From Cryptomeria japonica (Eukaryota > Streptophyta > Pinopsida > Cupressales > Cupressaceae): a DNA stretch of 64,000 nt. The stretch is taken from assembly GCF_030272615.1 (NCBI RefSeq), contig NC_081414.1, positions 236,468,733 to 236,532,732 of the forward strand, given 5' to 3'. Shown here in pieces: positions 31,339 through 43,140 of this stretch (position 1 is the first letter of the stretch; each line of letters starts with the position of its first letter). The position numbers and the translations under genes are program-made. The notes under the pieces were generated by a model. The model saw only the letters and a program-made list of their open reading frames with translations. It was not told where the DNA came from and made no database searches.

Positions 31339-34300
31339 GTTAGCCAAACAATATATGGAATGACTTTTCTAAAAAAATATAAATGTGTTGCAGTGCTTGA
31401 TTGGCATAACTATAAATATATTTGCCTCTCAGCCATTGAATAGCATCTTTTGGCGCTGTTACTGGTCCAGTCCACTGTTTGCCTTGATATTTGTCTACGA
31501 CTTTTTTGGGCTTGTTCTTTGATAAATATCATATACATTAGACAACTTCCAATTTTTTTAAAGTTGGAAGCCATTTCTAATTGTATATGGGCTCAGGTCT
31601 GTGTTGGGTTGTGTGTTTATAAAGAACACAACCATCTGGCATCTTTCATGCTTAATCTGGCAGCCCCACCCACAAGAAAATGCAATTATTTCATTCCTCT
31701 TCAAATAATTTTAGAAGGGTTTTCACTTTGCTCAAGGCATGCAAAGACTATCCGTAGCCTGGATTGCCCATGTCGTCTCTTGAAAATGTTGGTATTATTG
31801 TATTTAGATTACCCAAGATGATGGTTCAACTGATCTCTTTTGCACTATGCATATGGAAAATTCATTATAAAAGAAGATGGGTATTTCCCTTGCAAAGAAA
31901 TTAGAGGATTCGAATCCATAAGTTCTTATACTAAGGATGCTATTTTTGCCATATTCCCCTTGAAGATATAAGGTTTTGATTTAATGAAAAGTAACATAAC
32001 AAACAAATCAGTTGCTGCCATCATATGGGTTGTGGGATTTCAAATTAGAAAGGCTTTTCATTTTTCTTTAGGCAGTTAATTCTTTTTAATGACATTCCCG
32101 GTGGATGTTGTGTATGATGTACAAAAGAAGAATAAACTAGAATTTTTTACTAGTTTTGTTTTGGTTCAAGTTTTTAGTATGGTGGAAGGCAACAAGAAAT
32201 TTGCATGTTTTGAACCCTTGAAAATTGTTGAGTATGAGTAGCTCTTTTTGTGATGTTTGAATCCAGCAAGCTATTTTTTATGGATTTAATTGTGGCAGAG
32301 ATTGAATCGTTTCACCTTAAACTGTGAAGTTCTGACAACAATTAACAATATGATGTAACTTGAGTCTAGGATGATTGAAGAAGCAACATTCAATATTAAG
32401 CAGCCCTAATTATGGGAAATTAGACATAAAATTACATGAAACAGGGAGTTTACAAACCAAATGTTTGTCAAACATTTACCATGTGTAATATGAATGCTAA
32501 GTTGCTAAGTAAAATGTGAGAGCGGGAAGGAGTTTGAGGCATTTATCAAGGATAGATAACACTTAAACCGTTCAAACTCTCGAGAATCAAAGCAATTCAA
32601 CCAATTTGATACCAATGTGTTTAGAAGCAGGCTTTTACAATTCTAAAAAACTAACAGAATCATAAAAACAAGTTTTTGACTTGCTAAACTGACAGAACTA
32701 GATCATGAATGGTCTGTGATTAAACTAGACCATAGTGTCCCTAGAAAGTGGCTGCTTGGAAGTTGGATTTTGCATATAATGTCAGTCAGAGGCAATTTAG
32801 AAGATGAATACAATTCTGAGAGTCAAGACCACTAGCGAGATGATAAGATAATACGAATGCTCTAAGAAGGCCTAAATTTAGCAATACAACTGCAGAACAG
32901 AGTTGTTCGAATGTGCTGCTAGCAGAGAACTGACTGCAGACAATTTTTTTTGATTCCTAATGACCTCCAGCACACATAGAAATAGACCCAGGAGTATGAC
33001 AGGATTAGCTGTAGTGTTCATGAATAGACATGTGTGCAAAGGAGATGTGCGCACAAATACATTCCAGAGATGTCAATGGCCCTTCATTCCAGTTCCCTTG
33101 AGTTTTCATTTCTATTTCCAGAAGATGGAACAGAACCACACCTTACAGGTGGTATTGCCCCTAGTGGTTACAGCTACAAAGGGATTATAATGTAATTGTA
33201 CCAGTGTGTTGATCTCTAAATTTCCTTTCCAAAGCTTTGGTAATGATGATGACACAGATATGACTTTCAGAAGAAAGATTGCCTTAACGACTACCAGATG
33301 GACTGAACTTGATTTGGGTGCTGAGGAGAAATGACAAAATGGGCAAATAAAATGAGTTAGATTATGTTTAGATAAGGAGAAAATGTCATTTGCAGGCATG
33401 CATCAACAATTAGTACAAATATAACCCAAGATTGAGAGCAACTGGAATGCAATTGTATGCCCGTTGGAGGTCCAAGATCTTTAATAAACACAAATATGGC
33501 ACTGCAAAATGTAATCTTTTGGATCCATAAAATACCTCCCAAAAATTGCTAAAACCATCATTAATTTTAGCTACATTTGAATATTATATTCCTTTTTATG
33601 CATTTAGAGCTTGTCATTATTTGATTTATTTCATTTGCCCCTTGCTACAGATCTGCAGCTTGAATGTGGCCGTGCAAGTGCCAGCACTCTTCCAATTAGA
33701 TCCCTCATCTGGAGCCTGGGCTGAATATTTTTTCATTGTTTGGGAGATTTTGGAGTTTGACATAATTTTATCTCAAACGAAGGAAACACATAAGAGGAAG
33801 ACAAGCACCCAACATTGCACAAAATATCGGGAAAAGCAATTGAAAAGTGATAAACTGCAGTTTTTCTTGGAATTAAAGAAAGTCTGGCAAGTCACCACTG
33901 TGAGAGGTGTTGTAGCTGCCACACTATACTGGTCTTGATATGGAGGAGTGAGTGTCACCACTCCATCTCAACGTTCCTTTCAAATGTTTGCCTTATAATT
34001 TTGTGTTTTAACCAATTTCATAATTATTCATATGAATATACCATGCAATTTGAATGTGTGTCAATGCAAATGAAATGACAGAGTCAATAATAATGAGTAT
34101 AATCTTCCTTCTCTTTCTTAGAAAATCTTTGGAGTAGGTAATGTAAAGGGTTAAGTTAGGGTAGGGTTTGGTTTAGGTTTGTTAGGTCTAACAATGTTAA
34201 AGCTAAACAATAGTTTAGCTTATAAATTTTTGTAATCTTTTATTTAATTCAATTGACTTTTGGCTCTGTCCTAAATACAATATTAGGAGATGCTCTAGTT

Positions 34301-34481
34301 TATCTGACATAGGATACACAAATCATGGATTGATTTTGGTTGACTCCTAACTTAGGACAATCTTTTATGCTCAAATTCAATGCCAAATCAAACAGAATCA
34401 CCAAAGAGTATCAATTGATGTCCTAGAGTTGACTAAGACACGTTTCTATGTGGTGAGACTTAGCTTGAGGTTATGTGAATT
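31339..34481. other. Unassigned 3.1-kb interval
   Basis: Intron-like or decayed sequence. One plus frame (33546-33938) is preceded by an acceptor-like TTGCTACAG (33655), but its protein (for example VPALFQLDPSSGAWAEYFFI) matches nothing I know. No structured repeat was seen. Confidence 0.4.
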
Positions 34482-34873
34482 GGTCAAACCATGGTTTACA
34501 AACTCCGTGAGTACTCTCGGATTTTCCGAGTACTCTATATTTTTTTGCTGGTAGAGTTTTTACAAGTTTAACTCCCGCGTTCTTATAGACATCGGAAAAA
34601 CATGGATAAAAATGCCGAGGCATGCAAAACGCTAGTTAAAATGCATTTTTCACATATTTTTCCGTAAAACCATACATTTTCTCTTCCAAGATATCAATTT
34701 TTAATTTAATTCATTTTGTAATTGAATTTTGGAACAAAAAATAATGTTTCTTTAAGAAATTTTAATTTTGGTACTTTCTAAGTTGCCAAATTTTTGCTGA
34801 GTATCAGCCAAGTTAAAAATTTTGGGCATGCTGAGTACTCTACGAGTTTGAGTCTGCGAACTATGGGTCAAAC
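34482..34873. mobile_element. hAT-like MITE with 8-bp target duplication
   Basis: Exact 8-bp direct repeats GGTCAAAC lie at 34482-34489 and 34866-34873. The 376-bp element between them starts CATGGTTTACAAACTC and ends GAGTTTGAGTCTGCGAACTATG, so CATGGTTTAC pairs with the complement CATAGTTCGC. Internal GAGTACTC words are repeated near both ends. Eight-base duplications and short CA-type inverted ends are characteristic of hAT transposons. There is no coding sequence, so it is non-autonomous. Confidence 0.85.
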
Positions 34874-35591
34874 ACACTAATGCCTCACTTTACCTTACAA
34901 TCTGCAAATAGCATTGCAATCTCATGACACCTCTCTCTCTCATGATGCTCTCCCACTGATCAGGGATAACATACCTTGCAAGACTGTTCTATAAATGAAT
35001 GGATTGGACACATCAAATAATCAATAAACGTGACTAGCCATAAACTATTATCTGCACAAAGGGTCATCAATATATCAAATTATAACATATATATAGACCA
35101 GGCATTTAATAATAGCATCCATTAATCCTAATTGATATGTTTAAGGGTACTAATTGCATGTTTGGCTCTATGATTTGAAACCATTGAAAGGTTGTTCTTC
35201 TTGGCAATCATTTTATCTGCAGAATGGTCCTAATGTATTCAAGTAACTGGGAATGTTCTGTGCTCTTTTGTTGCAATTCTTCATTGAATGTGTGTAACTA
35301 TGTTGGTCTCCAAATTGAGGCAAATGCATTGCAGATGAAGTTTATAGTTTATGTGAGGACTGCATTATGTGCTTTTTCAGTGTAGGGATTCCAATGATGA
35401 AGATATATTTTTTAATTAATTAAGCTTTAACTTGTTTGTTTCTTTATTTTAAATTTTTCTAATTTAAACTTTATTTTGACAGGAAAAGTAAAAATTTAAA
35501 TGCCAAAAATAAGGGGCATTCTTAATTTAAGAGTGCCACCCAAAACTTCTAATTTTGTTGAAGTGCTGTTGCTTGAGCAATTTTTACAATC

Positions 35592-35981
35592 ATGGCAGAT
35601 TATTTTGACATTGACCATATTCTCATGGAGGAGGAGGTGAGGATGGATCATCTGCATCAATATCATATGCTGTGCTTAAGTGCATAATTTTAATATCAAT
35701 ATTGGGTTTGCTTGTAAAAAAATCTAGGTAGTGTCTATAGTGTTTCGAGTTGGCGCAAATGGAGTTGGTCTCTTGGATCCCGGATCTGAAAACAATAATG
35801 TGAGTATATTTTTGTATTAGTCATCCATGCCTCATCTTGTATCTAGAGTGGAATAACAAACAAAATGAAAATGATTACAGGTAGAGGCAGGTGCAAAAGT
35901 GGAGTTGCCTTTTTGGTTGGCCCAGGATCTATGCCTCAGACGTGCGGTTGCTATCAACATCCCAACCTTTTTCAACCAAAG
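35592..35981 (+). CDS. PSF3: GINS complex subunit PSF3, first three coding exons (partial gene)
   Basis: Exons are 35592-35636, 35728-35799 and 35881-35981, with GT...AG introns (GTGAGG...ATCTAG; GTGAGT...TTACAG). They encode MADYFDIDHILMEEE, then VVSIVFRVGANGVGLLDPGS plus ENNN, then VEAGAKVELPFWLAQDLCLR and RAVAINIPTFFNQ. From memory this matches the N-terminal domain of plant PSF3 (GINS3). GINS binds MCM2-7 and CDC45 to form the CMG replicative helicase in the nucleus. The third exon ends in phase 2 at a GTGCTG donor. Roughly the last 100 residues were not found, although I read 36-41 kb for them. They may lie beyond a long intron outside the window, or this may be a truncated copy. The exons have no stops or frameshifts, which favours a real gene. 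Confidence 0.8.
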
Positions 35982-36984
35982 GTGCTGTGTCCTCTTTCAA
36001 TAACTGCGCTTCAAAAATTATACTCATTGGAATTCACACTACTATTTTACAAATTCATTAATGTTAATTTGAATTACTAGATTCAAAGCAGATAGTCAAT
36101 TTTCTTGCTGTTTTCCACTTTATCATCAATTTTTTATAGAAAAGAGTAACTGGTTTCAGAGGATATGCTCGAAAAGCACACAGAAGTAAATTTGACTGAA
36201 CTTGGAGTACACATTTTTTTGACTGCTTTTGATGTTCTGCATTAATGACTTTATGTGCTATAAAATAATTTCTCTGCAATATGCATGGAGATACAGGGTG
36301 CATCTAAAATGAACATTACCAAGATCTTTTGTCAATATGTGAAACCTGTTAAGTCAGACCAAGTTCAAATTTACCAAAACGTGAACTTTCTGTTTTCCTT
36401 CAGGTACTGGAAAATCTAATTTACTTATTTTAAGGTTTGCATTTTAATTTAATTTATTTAAAATATAAAGAATATAATTTCGTGAATATTTATACTTCAC
36501 AAATTTTGGAATTATCCTATAATGCTTTTCTAAAGGACTGTGAAATCTTAAGATTAGGTCTATAATGTTTAAGATGCTACCCAAACCTATTTAGGTATCT
36601 CCAACCCATGTCATTGGCTGAGAGATAATCTTCACATGCAAACTATAAAATATGATGGCCACCTTTTTATAGCAAACAGATGTAGGGACTGGACCAATAC
36701 TAAAAAATCTTTGCAGTGGACAATTATGCACAAAGAATGTATTTGCACCAATAATTGACAAAACTTGATCAGCTCAGGGACATCACTAGGATAAGAATGG
36801 TGCAGACAAAATACACATTCTACTCTTCAATAATGTGTTTGGAGCAAGAGGGTCTCTCATTATATCAATAACAAACAATTATTAGATGCCCATCTGGGCC
36901 AGTATGATAACATTATGCTAATCAGTGAAGATATCGTGTCATGCAAATGGGTGTCCAAGTGTCACAATAACTGGCTTTTGGTTG
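35982..36984. other. Presumed PSF3 intron 3 sequence
   Basis: Non-coding AT-rich DNA downstream of the exon 3 donor. No exon matching the rest of PSF3 was recognised here. Confidence 0.45.
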
Positions 36985-37402
36985 GGGGAAAATATGTTAC
37001 CCCGAGTTTCCGGGATGGGGATGGCAGGGGACGTGGGTACGTGTTTCCGGGACGGTGATTTTTTTTGCCAATTTTGGGGATGGCTAGGGGACGGCAAAGG
37101 GGACGGCTATATAAAAATGAGGAAAATTAAAATATATAGGGAAATTTAAAATATTCATATGAAAACATGGATAAAACGTGCACATATACATTATAGAACC
37201 TTAACATATAAGAACTAGCAGAGTGCTTATGGCAAATTTGTGTTAAATTGAGAGTCAAAGTCAAATTACTTATAGAATTCATTGTCGAAATTCACTGTCT
37301 ATATGCAGAATTTATGGGGACGTCCCCTGTCCCCGAGACGTCCTCGGGACGGGAATGCCTGAAAAAAACCGGGGACGCGTCCCTGCGTACCATAGGTCAA
37401 AA
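36985..37402. mobile_element. GGGGACG-rich MITE, hAT-like
   Basis: The 402-bp element (36993-37394) starts TATGTTACCCCGAG and ends GCGTACCATA; TATGTTAC pairs with the complement of GTACCATA (one mismatch). Flanking 8-mers GGGGAAAA and GGTCAAAA match at 6 of 8 positions. Both ends are packed with GGGGACG/CGTCCC words (for example GGGGACGTCCCC at about 37318). Related, more decayed G-rich pieces lie at about 39920-40000 and 40680-40760. It is non-coding. Confidence 0.6.
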
Positions 37403-40400
37403 TAGTGAATTAGTTCAAGGAAAAAGCAATTCAGAAAATAAGCAGTCTTGTTCACACAGCACAAGGCATGTAATCATCTTCCTTGCTGAAAAGGGAGAGG
37501 TTTGGTAAATGTGAGTATGGAGCAGGTCTGAGTGAAATTGGGAAGCTATTGAAAAACTAGTGTTTGGGAAATCTTTGCAAATTTTCCTCTTCTTTTTGGG
37601 CATTTTTAACTCCCTTCTTTGAAACTTTTACTAAATATGTTTATAGTTTAATATGATTCAAGGTGCATGACATACGAACCATTATTATGTGAGGGTAATG
37701 AATGTTATCAATCATGAGACAGCCTAACCTCTCATGTTGAGTCCCTTTGCAAGCATGTCAGTTCTGTTTTCTAATTGACATTAATGAAAACATAGAAGAA
37801 CTGTTTTACATGTAAAGAGAAATATTGCTTCCATTTCTTAGTTGTTTGTTGTGCAAGATTGCTGCTTATTTTTAGAAGAGGCCCTTAATGGAATATCTGA
37901 AATATGTCATGAACCAAAGGGAACCTAAAAGGAATGTAAAGAGGATTAACAGAATGACATGTGACTTTCAATTGAATTTCCAAATCCTTGTATTTTATTT
38001 TATTTCTTAGTTATCTAGAAATGGATTTGAAAATGAGTTAAGTCACAGTTCAACACCATGATAAAGTGATCACAGCTAAGAGGACACTCCTGTTGTAGGG
38101 TCCAAAGCACTTGTTTTAGGGTGTGAAACAATTCTTTGATCGCTCCCACTGTTGAATATCCTTGCATATTGCCATACTCAGATTCCTTCTGAAAAGTTAA
38201 GCAGTTTAGAAAAGGTCACCTTATTTTGATTCTGTATGCAAAAGGTATGGTGCCTGGAAAGTTGGAGGGCAAAAACTACACAGGTGTGATGGTTTTGTTC
38301 TATCGAGTGTCAGTTTTGTTATTGTCCCTGCTGAAAATTGGCAGTTTCCTAATTTTCCTTGGTGAGAAATGGCAGTTTTATCATTGTTCCCTGCTGGAAA
38401 GTAGTGATTTCATCACGTGTTCTAAATAATGAACTGTGGGTTCTGAATACTGTACTTTTCAACTTGGTGTCATCTTTTCTATTCCTACTGACGTAAGTGA
38501 AAATACGTGTTGCAAATACTGTACTTTTCTAAGCATTGGTGAGTGGACTTGAAGTGAATTCATAGAGAATTCAAGTGTCCAAGTGCAGAAGTAGATTATA
38601 TTTAGGACATAATGGAGAGAGAGTGTTAAAGAGCTGTTGCAAGTGATCTTCGGGACTGAACATTGTTTGTTTCATACTGGCTCTGTGCCCAGAGGTCAAC
38701 GATTGTATTTATCATTAGAAAAAGTTGATAAGGGGGTTATTTGCCTCACCTTTGCTGCAGTTTTTTTTGTGAAATTCAGGCTCTCTGGGGTAAATTCCTG
38801 TTTTCAATTGGTATGTTCCTTGCTCTCATTTTTCTTTTAAGTTCAGTTTATTTAACTAACTGAAAGTGCAGAGCTAAATTTCTTCACTTCAAATTTGAAT
38901 TTGAAGACTACTTTATTTGTTTTAACAATTGTAGTTTATGGATCACCAAGCCTGATTGGAGTGAGATTGGCCTCAACACTTCCATTGTATTCAGGTAAAT
39001 ACAATAGTCCAGGTTATTCAAGGGCATGGTTCTCTAGATGGTTAGAGTTGGCTTAGACAATTCCTACTATGGTATCCCCTGTGAGGAGTGAAAACAATAT
39101 TGAAAAATACTTAAGAAGTTGTAAAAACCACCTGTTATAAAAAGTCCTTGTTATTGAGCATTATATTGATGAAATGCAAGTCAAATTCCATAAAGTCATG
39201 AAAGGATAGAACTCAATTGCTGCTTCCAAACGAAACGTTACCATGTCTATGGTCTATGGAGCTAATAAGTTTTCTTGTCACTGTAACATGTGATGACATC
39301 ATATATATTCTACATTTGCCACTTGTATCTTGGAGTCCCTTAGTGGAAGCATCTGCATTGGAAAATGTTGCATCTTGCTATTGTGCTTCCCTCCCAATCA
39401 GTCTTCCTTGCTGCCTTATGCCACAAGATTTGGATCACTTATTCTATTATTAGTTTATTTGTTTTACCCTAGGTTGTTTGGTTATCTTAAGGTCTTGTCC
39501 ATCACATACGATTCCCTTACCACGTTATTCAAAGCTATTGTTCAATCCACCGTTTTCTTTTTACTCCACCTTCCGGGCATTGCATCATGGATCTGGGCTT
39601 TTGCTATTATTGTTGTCATTTTGGACTAGAGTTTTCCACACAAATTACCAGAGCCATAAGGATATCGAATACATATTGCATAAAGGCCGAAGAGAAATAT
39701 CTTTTTAAAGTACTAAAAACGGATGATTACAAAGATTGGAAGATAAGAAAAGCCAAGAGAGGTCCTAACATATAATGTTTTTTTGTATTGAAGAAGATTT
39801 GAATTCAGTACCTTCTAGGTGCCTACAACATGGACTTTGCCAATAAAACCAAGTGTCCTTGACAACATATAATTAAAATGCAAAAAAGTGTTTACCTTAC
39901 ATTGGTGTTTTTCTGAGTTATGGGGCAGGGAATGTGATTTCGGGGACAGCAAAAACATTCTGGATTTTGGGGATAGCATGGTGACAGTGTGGGATGGCTA
40001 TTAACATAATATATAAAAAACATGGCGTGATTTCACAAACAAATATACAGTTTTAGTTTCCCTATTAGCATTGAAAGAGTACACTCGAGACATGGCTGCC
40101 AGTGAACATTTTCAATTCTAACAACTTTGCTTATTTTCATAGAGAAGGAAAAAGGCATCTGACCTGTTAGCATTTTTCATAGAGCTGGAGTCTGTGTTGG
40201 GTATTCAAGAACCTCTTAGCATTTCTTATAGCTATGGAGTCTGTTAAGTCTTGATGATTGAAAGGTGGATGGCAAATAAATACCCTAATTTTATGTGTAA
40301 GCATTTGATTAAGAGTCAACACTCAAGACTCAACTGAAAAGGATAACTTCTGCTCACAAAATACTATGCTTGACTGATTTATGAAATCCTGATCCTGAGA

Positions 40401-41196
40401 TCAGTGATATTGACACATTTAAAGCAGTAGTCTTTGCAACATCAAAAAGATGAAATAATAGAGTTGAACTACTTACTATTTGTTGTTGTGTTAACCATAT
40501 AAACTTGAATGGTTAAGTTTTTCATGGGGTTTTTATTGTAAGAGTAAAAATATGTTTGTGTGTGATGGTAAAAAGAATGTGGCACTTAGGACAGGGAAAT
40601 TAGATGATAATTGATTTCAAGTTTTTTCTTGTGCTTGAAATGGTGCAGGCTGTCTGGCGACAGTAGTTTGTCCTTGGACCTTCCGGAAAATTGGGATGCC
40701 CCCCCAAAAAATCAGGGATGCAGGGGATGGAGAGGGGTTTGGGTTCGGTTGGGGATATCATCTGAACCTTCACAGAAGTGCACCTGTGGATCACAATATT
40801 ACATCAAGAGTATTATCAACAAAGTTGGTGGGATCTCTAAAAGATAACATAAAACTTGTTTTAATTTGTTCAATGCCTTTAGGCCTAAATTTACGAACAC
40901 TTCAGATTCTAAGGAATCTAATCTCATTAGCAACACTATAGGCTCTAAGGAATTTAATCTCATTAGAAGCACTGCAGTTTCTAAAGAAGAGTGTATACCT
41001 ATTTCATTACTCCTATGAAGAGTATAACATTCCGGCAGAGATAAAACTTGAAAATGGGAGAAAAAATGAAGAAAAACCAACATGATTTGAAGGAAAAACT
41101 TATTCGTACAATTTTCCTTAAAATCAAATTGCGATTCTTCAGACACAAACCCTGAAAAAAACTCTGCAAAAACCCTCGCGTTTTTTTTTGAAATGA
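37403..41196. other. Unassigned interval, likely intron with old repeats
   Basis: No gene recognised. G-rich words related to the 36993-37394 element recur near 39920-40000 and 40680-40760. The open frames at 39217-39775 (plus) and 40799-41362 (minus) show no family motifs. Confidence 0.4.
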
Positions 41197-41224
41197 ACCT
41201 GCAAAAAATCATGTAAGAAACTGT

Positions 41225-41264
41225 TGTGCGTTGCACACGCCCCCTGTCGCCGACAGGGTCCCCC
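41225..41264 (+). repeat. Two terminal stem-loops of the LTR-like unit
   Basis: Stem-loop 1 is TGTGC-GTT-GCACA. Stem-loop 2 is CCCTGTC-GCC-GACAGGG, followed by TCCCCC. At the minus-strand LTR start at 56874 the same positions hold TGTGA-CGTTT-TCACA and CCCCATT-GCA-AATGGGG, followed by ACCCCC. Pairing is kept although the bases differ. Confidence 0.8.
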
Positions 41265-41467
41265 TTTCCAGTTTTGAGTTTTTTGATCGTCATCCCGAGA
41301 ATCGAATCAGAGTTTCTCGTGTCTCCTCGAGCGAGTTCGTGATCAGCCCGTAAGCTGATCAACGTTGGAGTAATGAACCAATGAGCCCTTTTGACTGATC
41401 TGGCTTTCGGGCGTAAATACCGAGAGTTTGTTCCAAAATTTCAAAACTTAACATAATGCATCTCCTT

Positions 41468-42387
41468 TTCGGACCCCAGGTCCGAACTTGGCGAAAGTCA
41501 AGTTAAGGTAAAAAAAAAAAAAACGTTATGCGCTCCTCTTTTTGGATTTAAGTGTCCGAAAGTGAAAATTCAAAATTTAAAAGCGTAAGGTGGAATACCA
41601 TTTTCGGACCCCAGGTCCGAAATGTCCAAAGTCAAGTTAAAACATTGTGCAAACATCCATTTCGGACCTCAGGTCCGAACTCCAACAAAGTGAAGTTTTA
41701 AAACACTGTTCAAAAAACCGCGTTTTCGGACCCCCGCGTCCGAACGAAAAAGGCGAAGTGTAAGTTTTAAAAACACACGAAATGCATACTTCGGACCCTA
41801 AGCTCCGAAAAGGGTGAAGTTAAAGTTTTTAAAAGCAACATCAAAAACAACGTTTCGGACCCCCGCATCCGAATGACAAAGGGCGAAGTTAAAGTTTTAA
41901 AAACACACGAAATACATTCTTCGGACCCTAAGCTCCGAAAGGGAAAGTGTGGTGTTTCAAAAACAACATCGAGACGCACTTCGGACCCCCGCGTCCGAAT
42001 GACCAAGGGCGAAGTAAGTTTTAAAGGCATTTCTCCAGCATCGAAATACATTCTTCGGACCCTAAGCTCCGAATGAAAAGGGCGAACTGAGGTTTTAAAA
42101 ATGCAGCGCATGGCACACTTCGGACCCCCGCGTCCGAACGAAAAAGGCGAAAGGTAAGTTTTTAAAAAAAAAAAAAACGCATATCAAACATTCTTCGGAC
42201 CCTAAGCTCCGAAAGGGAAAGTGTGGTGTTTCTAAAACAACATGCATGCTTCGGACCCCCGCGTCCGAATGAAAAGGGAGTGTTAAGGCTTTAAAAGCAA
42301 CCATATCAAACACGCATACTTCGGGCCCCTGCGTTCGAGCTTCAACAAGGTCGGGCAAGCAGCGTTTTCGGACCCTAAGCGTCCGAA
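41468..42387 (+). repeat. Array of 15 TTCGGA...TCCGAA palindromes
   Basis: Palindromes start at 41468, 41541, 41603, 41661, 41725, 41790, 41854, 41920, 41980, 42054, 42119, 42194, 42250, 42320 and 42367. Types are TTCGGACCCCAGGTCCGAA (early copies), then A, TTCGGACCCCCGCGTCCGAA, and B, TTCGGACCCTAAGCTCCGAA. From 41725 to 42250 A and B alternate strictly, with a dimer period of about 130 bp. Spacers share AAAGGGCGAAGT and AAGTTTTAAAA. Copies at 41541 and 42320 are degenerate. Confidence 0.95.
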
Positions 42388-42760
42388 ATTCCAAGATGAA
42401 AGTTTAAAAACGAAGTCCAAAAAGCAAGCAAAACATTAAACGCAGAAGGCACAGTGTGTAACGCGGAGGTCAGGACGAGCACACCCGCGAAGGTTAGATT
42501 CGAGAACCTCCAATTCAAAATTCGAAAGGAACTCTTAAATCCGAAAACAAGGAGGTAAGACACTGCATCATCCTCCCATCAACCATTTAAAATTCAGGTT
42601 GCTAGGCACAGAACCATGTGAAATTGATAAATCCTCTTTCATCCTCCAAACCGCGAAAATTTAAACAGGAAGGATAACCGTTGGGATTCAAATTTTGCAG
42701 GATCATCCGCTCGCCCCGCGCAACAAGGTCGGGCAATCACCCATCATTCGCTCCGATCAG

Positions 42761-43135
42761 GTAAGTACGCCTTATCGCGTACGGTCATTTAAAATGTGTG
42801 AATCAAATACGCAAATACGCAAAATTTGAAATGCTTAGAGTCTGCATCTCCATCATTCGAGCATCCAAAATTTAGGACTTATTCCCGGAGTTTGGCCGAA
42901 AACTGCATCTCTTTTCAAAATTCTCATGTTCTGCCTTTGTTAAAATTAATCCAAAAAATTCGAGAGTAAGAATGCTTAGTCATAAATCTTCAGGAATATG
43001 ATGCTGTAGAAGTTAATCAGATTGTTAGCCCAGAGTGACATTTAAGCTAATCTCGGTCTGTTGAAACACTTCTGTTATTTTCTAACCCGCATCGTCATTC
43101 TCGTGTCACCTTGTAATCCGTGTCTGGCTGTGCAG
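42761..43135 (+). other. Predicted intron in the 5' leader of the large ORF
   Basis: A strong donor, GATCAG/GTAAGT at 42760/42761, and an acceptor, CTGTGCAG at 43128-43135, place a 375-bp intron just before the ATG at 43141. A further acceptor-like TTTTGCAG ends at about 42701. No ATG-initiated long frame precedes it. This suggests that the ORF is expressed from a spliced transcript. Confidence 0.55.
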
Positions 43136-43140
43136 GATAA

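Noticed and set aside
33546-33938. 130-codon plus frame preceded by an acceptor-like site
   Set aside because: No recognisable protein, poor composition in the first third, and no matching donor or neighbouring exon.
36290-36420. Possible PSF3 exon 4 after ATACAG near 36296
   Set aside because: The downstream translation does not resemble the PSF3 region that should follow FFNQ, and its phase does not fit.
41468-42387. CRISPR-like array
   Set aside because: The repeats are palindromic but the spacers are similar to each other, spacing is irregular, and the sequence is plant nuclear DNA with no cas genes.
41767-42394. Minus-strand frames rich in RGSE/RSLGSEEC repeats
   Set aside because: They arise from the palindrome array read on the opposite strand; the repeat units, not codons, explain the pattern.
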